Made by a program: the position numbers and the translations under genes. The notes under the pieces were generated by a model. The model made no database searches and had not been told where the DNA came from. It worked only from the letters and a program-made list of their open reading frames with translations. Positions 49,959 through 57,338 of a DNA stretch of 64,000 nt are shown in pieces; positions within the stretch are counted from its first letter, which is position 1; each line of letters begins with the position of its first letter. The stretch lies in the NCBI RefSeq assembly GCF_014164785.1, contig NZ_JACJFN010000006.1:1-64000 (forward strand). The letters are read 5' to 3'. The stretch is from Aquipseudomonas guryensis. GTDB taxonomy: Bacteria; Pseudomonadota; Gammaproteobacteria; Pseudomonadales; Pseudomonadaceae.

Positions 49959-51212
49959 ATGAAAAAACTCAAGCTGGTAATGGTTGGCAACGGTATGGCC
50001 GGCGTGCGGACGCTGGAGGAGCTGCTCAAGCTCGCTCCCGACCTCTACGACATCACCGTGTTCGGGGCCGAGCCGCACCCGAACTACAACCGCATCCTGC
50101 TCTCGCCAGTATTGGCCGGCGAACAGAGCTTCGAGGAAATCGTCCTCAATGGCCTCGACTGGTACCTCGACAACAACATCGAGCTGCGCCTGGGACGCAA
50201 GGTGGTCAGCATCGACCGCAAGAAGCGCGTAGTTACCGCCGACGACGGCAGCACGGCCGAATACGACCGCCTGATCCTGGCCACCGGCTCCAATCCCTTC
50301 ATCCTGCCGGTGCCGGGCAACCGCCTGGAAGGCGTGATCGCCTACCGCGACATCGCCGACACCGAGAAAATGATGGAAACCGCTCGCACCCACAGCCATG
50401 CCGTGGTCATCGGTGGCGGCCTGCTCGGCCTGGAGGCGGCCAACGGCCTGCGCCAGCGCGGCATGGACGTGACCGTGGTGCACCTCTCCGAGTGGTTGCT
50501 CGAGCGGCAACTGGACAAGACCGCCGGCAAGCTGCTGCAACAGGCTCTGGAGGCCCGCGGCATCCACTTCCGCCTGAGCGAGCAGACCGAGGAGCTGCAG
50601 GACTACGGCAACGGCCGCGTCTGCGCCGTGCAGTTCAAGAGCGGTGACGTGATCCCCGCCGACCTGGTGGTGATGGCCGCCGGCATCCGTCCCAACACCG
50701 AACTGGCCGAGAAGAGCGGCATCCCGTGCAACCGCGGCATCCTGGTCGACGACTGCCTGCAAACCTACGACCCACGCATCTATGCGGTCGGCGAGTGCGC
50801 CAATCACCGTGGCATCGCCTACGGCCTGGTCGCCCCGCTGTTCGAACAGGCCAAGGTCTGCGCCAATCACCTGGCCATGCTCGGCACCGCGCGTTACCAG
50901 GGCTCGGTGACCTCGACCAAGCTCAAGGTGACCGGCATCGACCTGTTCTCCGCCGGCGACTTCATGGGCGCCGAAGGCACCGAGACCATCACCCTCTCCG
51001 ACCCCATCGGCAGCGTGTACAAGAAGCTGGTGATCAAGGACGACGTGCTGGTCGGTGGCTGCCTGTACGGCGACACCCTGGACGGCGGCTGGTACTTCCA
51101 GCAGATCTGCGGCGCAGCCGATATCAGCCAGGTGCGCGATCACCTGATGTTCGGCCAGGCCAGTATCGATGCGGCAAACGCCAGCGCAGCCAAGGATACC
51201 GCCCGTGCCTGA
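49959..51212 (+). CDS. NirB-type NAD(P)H/FAD oxidoreductase without the haem domain (NasB-like)
   Basis: The product has 417 residues from the ATG at 49959 (AGGAG 9 bases upstream; another ATG three codons earlier). It contains the FAD module LVMVGNGMAGVRTLEELLKL, the NADH-binding VVIGGGLLGLEAANGLRQRG near residue 149, and the rubredoxin-reductase-like C-terminus of NirB. It lacks the BFD-like and sulphite/nitrite reductase haem domains that make NirB about 850 residues, and no nirD follows. It probably passes electrons from NADH to the nitrate reductase encoded next. A nitrite reductase must lie elsewhere. Confidence 0.9.
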   Translation: MKKLKLVMVGNGMAGVRTLEELLKLAPDLYDITVFGAEPHPNYNRILLSPVLAGEQSFEEIVLNGLDWYLDNNIELRLGRKVVSIDRKKRVVTADDGSTAEYDRLILATGSNPFILPVPGNRLEGVIAYRDIADTEKMMETARTHSHAVVIGGGLLGLEAANGLRQRGMDVTVVHLSEWLLERQLDKTAGKLLQQALEARGIHFRLSEQTEELQDYGNGRVCAVQFKSGDVIPADLVVMAAGIRPNTELAEKSGIPCNRGILVDDCLQTYDPRIYAVGECANHRGIAYGLVAPLFEQAKVCANHLAMLGTARYQGSVTSTKLKVTGIDLFSAGDFMGAEGTETITLSDPIGSVYKKLVIKDDVLVGGCLYGDTLDGGWYFQQICGAADISQVRDHLMFGQASIDAANASAAKDTARA

Positions 51213-53952
51213 CCTCAGCCTGCAACCCATCATGGCTCCGGCCACCCAGCACACCGCCGCCACCTGCTGCTACTGCGGCGTCGGCTGCGGCGTGCTGATC
51301 GAGCATGACGGCGAGAAGATCCTCGGCGTCCAGGGCGACCCGAATCACCCCGCCAACTTTGGCAAACTGTGCAGCAAGGGCTCGACCCTGCACCTGACCG
51401 GTGACCTCGATGCCCGCGCGCTCTACCCCGAGCTGCGCCTGGGCAAGGGCCTGGCCCGCTCGCGCACGGACTGGGACAGCGCCCTGGATCACGCCGCCAA
51501 TGTATTCGCCGAGACCATCCGCGAGCACGGCCCGGACAGCGTGGCCTTCTACATCTCCGGCCAGCTGCTGACCGAGGACTACTACGCCTTCAACAAGCTG
51601 GCCCGTGCCCTGGTCGGCACCAACAACATCGACAGCAACTCGCGCCTGTGCATGTCCTCGGCCGTGGTCGGTTACAAGCGCAGCCTGGGTGCCGACGCCC
51701 CGCCGTGCAACTACGAGGACATCGAGCAGGCCGACTGCCTGCTGATCGCCGGCAGCAACATGGCCTACGCCCACCCGATCCTGTTCCGCCGACTGGAAGC
51801 GGCCAAGGCCGCACGCCCGGAGATGAAGATCATCGTCGTCGACCCACGGCGCACCGACACCTGTGACCTGGCCGACCTGCACCTGGCGATCCTGCCGGGC
51901 ACCGATGTGGCGCTGTTCCACGGCATCCTGCACATCCTCATGTGGGAAGGCTGGGTCGACCACGCCTACATCACCGCCCACACCGAAGGCTTCGAGGCCC
52001 TGAAGAGCCTGGTACGCGAATTTACCCCGACAGCCGTCGCCGATATCTGCGGCATTGCCCAGGCCGACCTGCTGCGCGCCGCCGAGCTGATCGGCAAATC
52101 GCCGGCGTTCCTCTCGCTGTGGTGCATGGGCCTCAACCAGTCCAGCGCAGGCAGCGCCAAGAACAGCGCGCTGATCAACCTGCACCTGGCCACCGGGCAG
52201 ATCGGCAAGGTCGGCGCCGGCCCGTTCTCCCTCACTGGCCAACCGAATGCCATGGGCGGCCGCGAGACCGGCAGCCTGAGCAACCTGCTGCCGGGCCACC
52301 GCGAGGCCGGCAACCCCGAGCACCGCGCCGAAGTCGCCCGCTACTGGGGCGTCGACAGCCTGCCGGACAGCCCTGGCCTGACCGCCGTCGAGCTGTTCGA
52401 GGCGGTGCGCGTCGGCCAGATCAAAGCCCTGTGGATCGCCTGCACCAACCCGGCCCAATCGCTGCCGGACCAGCAGAAAATCCATGAGGCCCTGGCCACC
52501 TGCCCCTTCGTGGTGGTGCAGGAAGCCTTCTTCACCACCGAAACCTGCCACTACGCCGACCTTCTGCTCCCGGCCGCCAGCTGGGGCGAAAAAGAAGGCA
52601 GCGTGACCAACTCCGAGCGGCGCATTACCCATGTGCGCCGCGCCGTGCCAGCGCCCGCAGAGGCGCGGCCGGATTGGGCGATCACCTGTGATTTCGCCCG
52701 TCGTCTGGAACAACTGCTCCGCCCCGGCCTGCCCAGCCTGTTCACCTTCCTCAGCAGCGAAGCGCTGTTCGAGGAATACAAACACCTGACCAGCAATCGC
52801 GACCTCGACCTGTCCGGTCTGAGCTACGCGATCCTGGATAACCAAGGTCCGCAACAATGGCCCTTCCCGGCCGGCGCCCAGCAGGGCACCGCGCGGCTGT
52901 ACGAGAATGGCCACTTTCCTACCGCCAGCGGGCGCGCGCAGTTCGTTGCCGACCCGTACTGCGCGGGCAAGGAGAAGCGCGATACGCGCTATCCGCTACT
53001 GCTCAACACCGGCCGCCTGCGTGACCAATGGCACGGCATGAGCCGCACCGGCACCGCCGCGCGCCTGTTCGGCCACGCCGAGGAGGCCGTGCTCAGCCTG
53101 CACCCGGATGAACTGCGCCGACGCAGCCTGCAGACTGGCGAACTGGTCACCTTGCGCAGCCGCCGCGGCGAGCTGAGCCTGCCGGTACAGGCCGACGAAA
53201 ACGTGCGCCCCGGCCAGGCCTACCTGCCGATGCACTGGGGCAATCGCTTCCTCAAGGGTCTGGGCACCAACGTGCTGACCCAGCCGGCCTTCGACCCGCT
53301 GTCCAAACAGCCGGAGCTCAAGCTCAGCGGTGTCGAAGTGAGCAAGGCCGAGCTGCCCTGGCAGTTCTTCGCCCTGGTCGAAGGCGACGTGCAGCACCGC
53401 TTCCAGGCGCTGCGCCCGCTGTTCGAGTCCTTCACCTACGCCAGCCTGACCCTCACTGGCCGCGAGCGCCCGGCCCTGCTGATCAAGGCCGCCAGCGGTG
53501 AGGCGCCGCCCGCCGAATTGCTGGCACAGATCGACGCCCTGCTGGCGGTCGACGCTGGCCCGGTGCTGGCCTACGACGATCCACGGCGCACTGTGGGCAA
53601 GCGCGTGCGCATCGAGGACGGGCGCATCGTCAGCATCCGCTTGGCCGGCGAAACCGCCGCCCGCGACTGGCTGAAAGGCCTGTGGAACGACGGCCAGGCC
53701 GACGCCGACCTGCGCCGCTGGCTGCTCGCCCCGCTGTCCACCCCGCCTGGCAGCGACGGCAAGAAGCTCAGCAAGACCCTTTGCAACTGCCTGAACGTCA
53801 GCCAGGACGCGGTGTGCGCCGGCATCGCCCGCGGCCTAGACCTGAACGGCCTCAAGCAGGAGCTGAAATGCGGCACCAGCTGCGGCTCCTGCGTACCGGA
53901 AATCAAACGTCTGCTGGCGACCCACGTCGTGCCAGCAGTAGCGACTGCCTGA
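51205..53952 (+). CDS. nasA: Assimilatory nitrate reductase, catalytic subunit
   Basis: The 915-residue molybdopterin enzyme has a GTG start (AAGGA upstream) overlapping the oxidoreductase by 8 bases. An N-terminal 4Fe-4S site, CCYCGVGCGVLIEHDG with GKLCSKG, is followed by Mo-bisMGD domains (LLTEDYYAFNKLARALVG, LTGQPNAMGGRETGSLSNLL) and the C-terminal molydop-binding domain. It ends with a BFD-like 2Fe-2S domain (CNCLNVSQDAVCAGIA and CGTSCGSC) that probably receives electrons. It reduces nitrate to nitrite in the cytoplasm. Confidence 0.96.
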   Translation: MPDLSLQPIMAPATQHTAATCCYCGVGCGVLIEHDGEKILGVQGDPNHPANFGKLCSKGSTLHLTGDLDARALYPELRLGKGLARSRTDWDSALDHAANVFAETIREHGPDSVAFYISGQLLTEDYYAFNKLARALVGTNNIDSNSRLCMSSAVVGYKRSLGADAPPCNYEDIEQADCLLIAGSNMAYAHPILFRRLEAAKAARPEMKIIVVDPRRTDTCDLADLHLAILPGTDVALFHGILHILMWEGWVDHAYITAHTEGFEALKSLVREFTPTAVADICGIAQADLLRAAELIGKSPAFLSLWCMGLNQSSAGSAKNSALINLHLATGQIGKVGAGPFSLTGQPNAMGGRETGSLSNLLPGHREAGNPEHRAEVARYWGVDSLPDSPGLTAVELFEAVRVGQIKALWIACTNPAQSLPDQQKIHEALATCPFVVVQEAFFTTETCHYADLLLPAASWGEKEGSVTNSERRITHVRRAVPAPAEARPDWAITCDFARRLEQLLRPGLPSLFTFLSSEALFEEYKHLTSNRDLDLSGLSYAILDNQGPQQWPFPAGAQQGTARLYENGHFPTASGRAQFVADPYCAGKEKRDTRYPLLLNTGRLRDQWHGMSRTGTAARLFGHAEEAVLSLHPDELRRRSLQTGELVTLRSRRGELSLPVQADENVRPGQAYLPMHWGNRFLKGLGTNVLTQPAFDPLSKQPELKLSGVEVSKAELPWQFFALVEGDVQHRFQALRPLFESFTYASLTLTGRERPALLIKAASGEAPPAELLAQIDALLAVDAGPVLAYDDPRRTVGKRVRIEDGRIVSIRLAGETAARDWLKGLWNDGQADADLRRWLLAPLSTPPGSDGKKLSKTLCNCLNVSQDAVCAGIARGLDLNGLKQELKCGTSCGSCVPEIKRLLATHVVPAVATA

Positions 53953-53962
53953 GGAGATGACC

Positions 53963-54700
53963 ATGAGCGCAAAAGTCTGGCTGGTAGGCGCAGGCCCTGG
54001 TGATCCGGACCTGCTGACCCTCAAGGCGGTGAAAGCCCTCAACCAGGCCGAGATCGTGATGATCGACGACCTGGTCAACCCGGCCGTGCTGGAGCACTGC
54101 CCGGATGCGCGCATCGTCCCGGTGGGCAAGCGCGGCGGCTGCCGTTCCACTCCGCAGGCCTTCATCCACCGCCTGATGCTGCGCTACGCGCGCCAGGGCA
54201 AGTGCGTGGTGCGCCTGAAAGGCGGCGACCCGTGCATCTTTGGCCGGGGTAGCGAAGAAGCCGACTGGCTAGCCGAGCACGGCATCGAAGTGGAAATGGT
54301 CAACGGCATCACCGCCGGCCTGGCCGGTGCCACCAACTGCGGCATCCCCCTGACCCTGCGCGGCGTGGCCCGCGGCGTGACCCTGGTCACCGCCCACACC
54401 CAGGACGACAGCAGCCTCAACTGGCCGGCCCTGGCGCAGAGCGGCACCACCCTGGTGGTGTACATGGGTGTGGCCAAGCTGCCGGACATCCGTGAAAGCC
54501 TGCTGGCCGGCGGCATGCGCGCCGACATGCCGGTGGCGATGATCGAGAACGCCTCGCTGCCCCACCAGCGCGAGTGCCGCAGCAGCCTGGCGAGCATGCA
54601 ACAGGACGCCCACGACTTTCAGCTCAAGAGCCCGGCGATCCTGGTGATCGGTGAAGTGGCCGCGCAGCAACAGATTCACGCTTTGGCAGAGATTGCCTAA
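53963..54700 (+). CDS. cobA: Uroporphyrinogen-III C-methyltransferase
   Basis: The product has 245 residues from the ATG at 53963, with GAGGAG 6 bases before it. The SAM-dependent tetrapyrrole methyltransferase signature VGAGPGDPDLLTLKAVKAL lies at the N-terminus and VRLKGGDPCIFGRGSEEADW near residue 80. It methylates uroporphyrinogen III to precorrin-2 for sirohaem, the cofactor of nitrite reductase, explaining its place 10 bases after nasA. It is monofunctional, lacking the CysG dehydrogenase/ferrochelatase part. Confidence 0.95.
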   Translation: MSAKVWLVGAGPGDPDLLTLKAVKALNQAEIVMIDDLVNPAVLEHCPDARIVPVGKRGGCRSTPQAFIHRLMLRYARQGKCVVRLKGGDPCIFGRGSEEADWLAEHGIEVEMVNGITAGLAGATNCGIPLTLRGVARGVTLVTAHTQDDSSLNWPALAQSGTTLVVYMGVAKLPDIRESLLAGGMRADMPVAMIENASLPHQRECRSSLASMQQDAHDFQLKSPAILVIGEVAAQQQIHALAEIA

Positions 54701-54728
54701 TCCCCTTCGCTCCTGCGGAGAAATGCTT

Positions 54729-54758
54729 TGCCCGGCCTTTTGGCCGGGCATTTTTTTT
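54729..54758 (+). terminator. Rho-independent terminator of the nas operon
   Basis: Nine-bp arms TGCCCGGCC / GGCCGGGCA with loop TTTT, then eight T. Confidence 0.95.
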
Positions 54759-54819
54759 GCGCAGATCCCAGGGTAGAGAGTGCTCCTTGGCCAGGTTGGG
54801 AGTGGCGAAAAGAACCCAC

Positions 54820-55770
54820 TCACTCAGCGCTGGCCCAATACCAGACGGTAGCCCCCCAAGACGATCCCTTGAACTCCGGCATGGTCTCGCCCTGGGTGAA
54901 ATGACGCCGCGAGTTGTGCTGGGCCGGGCTGAACCAGTAACCGGTTTGGGGGCAGGACTGGCCTGCGTGCACCGGGCCAGGGGTATTGTGCTTGGGTGTG
55001 TTGTTGCGCGCATAGGCGACCAGATCCTTGGGGTAGACCATATGGTCGATCTGGCTGTCATCGATATTGTAAAGATAGGCGATGGCACCAGCCTCGAAGG
55101 CCCAATAGCCAACATAGCTACCCTCATCGCCGTCTATGTCTAGATGACTGTCATGCCAATTGGTCTGAAGATCAGCAAAGGCCGAATACCACTGATTGCA
55201 GTACTGCTTCAGTAGAGCGGATGCTTCTTCTGGCGTAGGGGCATAAATGGCCTGGATCAGTGGCGTATAGAGATCGTGATACCACTCGTCTAGGTCAGAG
55301 CGATTGGGGAGCACCTTGCGCAACAGGTCTTCATAAAGGGTGTCATCACGAGCGTATCCGGCGTTGTCCAGCAGGGCGACGAAACGCTGTAACAGGTCTG
55401 TGCGATGCAGCAGGATGCACAAACTTATCACCTGCACACACTCTTCATATTCCCCTGGCCAGTCGTCGATGGCCAATGGCGATATATCAGGTATCTGCTC
55501 CTGGACTGCCAGGGCATGCTGATAAGTCTCGTAATCCTTGATCAGCTGCTCCAAACGTGTGGGCAGGGCCTCAATAGGATCGCCAGCGGTATAGCAGATA
55601 AACAAGCCATCCAAGGTCGCATCTTTAAAGTGCGCTGCACGCAGGGCTAGCTCTTGCTCCGGGGTGTCGGACTCCATTTTCCGGTTCGCCCAGCGATCAG
55701 GCGTTTCATCAAAGAAGGTAATGGCTGCCCGGTAGTAAGATTCGGTGATGAAGGGTTGGCGCCTATTCAT
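54820..55770 (-). CDS. PoNi-like immunity protein (DUF1910/DUF1911 type)
   Basis: The 316-residue soluble helical protein resembles PoNi immunity proteins: RRQPFITESYYRAAITFFDE at the N-terminus and WYSAFADLQTNWHDSHLDID with GYWAFEAGAIAYLYNIDDS near residues 195-245. A C-terminal extension (GQSCPQTGYWFSPAQHNSRR, GATVWYWAS) is of a type found attached to other type VI-associated immunity proteins. Its ATG overlaps the stop of the upstream toxin by 4 bases. It is expected to neutralise that DNase. Confidence 0.85.
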   Translation of the reverse strand: MNRRQPFITESYYRAAITFFDETPDRWANRKMESDTPEQELALRAAHFKDATLDGLFICYTAGDPIEALPTRLEQLIKDYETYQHALAVQEQIPDISPLAIDDWPGEYEECVQVISLCILLHRTDLLQRFVALLDNAGYARDDTLYEDLLRKVLPNRSDLDEWYHDLYTPLIQAIYAPTPEEASALLKQYCNQWYSAFADLQTNWHDSHLDIDGDEGSYVGYWAFEAGAIAYLYNIDDSQIDHMVYPKDLVAYARNNTPKHNTPGPVHAGQSCPQTGYWFSPAQHNSRRHFTQGETMPEFKGSSWGATVWYWASAE

Positions 55771-57338
55771 ACAGAGGCCTTTTCGAGTTGCAGAGTGGGC
55801 TGCTCGCCATACTTCTTGGCCAGAGCGGTTTTTCGCTTATTTACGGCGATACGAATCTCTTCTTCCCCATAGTGGAAAGCCTGATGATCGCTGTGGCTTT
55901 TTTCTGAGTGATTCTTCAGTCGTGCCTCGGCGTGCTTGCTGGGGCTTTGGCTGGGGTGATAAAGGGGGGTATAGAAGAGATGACGGCTATAAGAGCTCAA
56001 TATACTGTCGCGGAGCACGCGGTTATTTAGAGATTTCAGGTTGTTCCTGATCCAGTCGCGACTCATTTGCACCAAAATTCGGCTTTTCTTGCTGGTGCTG
56101 GTTGAGTCGGCCGTTTTTCCCGCGCCCCCTGTTTTCCCACTGGCTTTGCTTTTCTTCTTTTCGGGGCTTTTCCCTGCTGTTGACTCTTCTTCTCGCGGCT
56201 CCAAGAGCTCGCTGGCGTCAGTGATGCCGGAAGTTCCCAGCTTTGAGGTGATGCTCGGCTTGCGTGTTGTGTTCGGCTTGCGCAGGAATTTTGGGGCATC
56301 TTCATTCTTGCTTGCTTTGGCCTCCACAATGGCAAAAAGCTTATTGTCGTTTTGATCTGGATCGGCACGCCAGATGGCATCTATTCCAGTACCGTTTGCC
56401 CCGTCGGTGAGTTTATAAAGTACATGTGGAGTTTTGGGGCTACCTCCCTTCGATAGCTTGCCCAGTTTGGTCGCGCTGGGTTTACCCTTTTGCCATCTGC
56501 CCTCGACGCCCTTGTCATGGCCGTCCCAGTCTTTTCCCCAACCCAGCTTATATGCGCAGATATAGTCGGCGATGTGTTCGCCGCTGACGCCGAGCCCTTC
56601 ATTGCTTAGATCAGGCAGTGCCTGTTGCCCGAGTGTCGCATTGTCAGCTTTTTGGGCGGCGGTTCCGCGGCCACCGTCTTTACCTTCGGCGGCGACATTA
56701 CGGTCTTTGCCTGCTGGTTTTTTCTGCTCTGCGGGGTTGCTGCTACCGGTGGCCGAAGCGGAGCTATTACGTTGCATTCGTTTCCATTTGTTCAAGCGTT
56801 TCTCAACGATGCCGACCATCATCGGCATCTGATCACGCGATGTAGCCAGTACGGTGAGCACGGCTGACTGGAGAAGTCTGGGGAGACTTTGAAAGGCCGA
56901 AGATCCCTTCACACCAGCAATAATTTCGTCGAGTTCGGATCGCAGTGCAGAGGCGTTGAAGATATCGGACAGCAACTCTTCGGGGCTGGTCTTAATACCG
57001 CACTCTGCCAGTACGAAGCGCAGAAGATCGAAGAGTACTGGAGCAAAGCGCTCGGGATCCTTGTTGACGATACGTAGGCTCTTTTTTACTCCGTCACCCG
57101 GACCTGGCACCCAACCTACAATGGCTAATAGCAGATCGAACTGGGCATCTTCCGTATGCGCAGGCGTATCGGCGTTATAGAGATGTACTGCTGATTCGAT
57201 CGTGTCGTAGGCATCGACGGCCTGCCCCAAGAAAGGAACGGCCCCCAAGGCAATGCCTGCCGCCAGCTCTATCAATGCCTCTTCGTAGGCTGCCTGGCGC
57301 TCGAGTTCTTCCTTGCTTTTGGTTGTTGCCTTACTCAT
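55767..57338 (-). CDS. PoNe-like PD-(D/E)xK DNase effector (type VI)
   Basis: The 523-residue protein has an N-terminal helical region with a small-residue hydrophobic stretch (LIELAAGIALGAVPFLGQAV, residues 22-41) and a low-complexity Ser/Ala/Lys/Gly linker at about 190-230. The nuclease domain is centred on GIDAIWRADPDQNDNK and LFAIVEAKASK (Asp near 320, E-A-K near 338), the PD-(D/E)xK core seen in PoNe DNases. A second Lys/Ser-rich linker follows at 375-405, then a C-terminal helical part. GC content is clearly below the neighbouring core genes. ATGA overlaps link it to vgrG and the immunity gene. Confidence 0.85.
   Translation of the reverse strand: MSKATTKSKEELERQAAYEEALIELAAGIALGAVPFLGQAVDAYDTIESAVHLYNADTPAHTEDAQFDLLLAIVGWVPGPGDGVKKSLRIVNKDPERFAPVLFDLLRFVLAECGIKTSPEELLSDIFNASALRSELDEIIAGVKGSSAFQSLPRLLQSAVLTVLATSRDQMPMMVGIVEKRLNKWKRMQRNSSASATGSSNPAEQKKPAGKDRNVAAEGKDGGRGTAAQKADNATLGQQALPDLSNEGLGVSGEHIADYICAYKLGWGKDWDGHDKGVEGRWQKGKPSATKLGKLSKGGSPKTPHVLYKLTDGANGTGIDAIWRADPDQNDNKLFAIVEAKASKNEDAPKFLRKPNTTRKPSITSKLGTSGITDASELLEPREEESTAGKSPEKKKSKASGKTGGAGKTADSTSTSKKSRILVQMSRDWIRNNLKSLNNRVLRDSILSSYSRHLFYTPLYHPSQSPSKHAEARLKNHSEKSHSDHQAFHYGEEEIRIAVNKRKTALAKKYGEQPTLQLEKASV

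Noticed and set aside
49830-52914. Two long minus-strand ORFs (477 and 596 codons) opposite nirB-nasA
   Set aside because: Low-information Gly/Ala/Val/Gln composition, and the opposite strand carries well-conserved enzymes.
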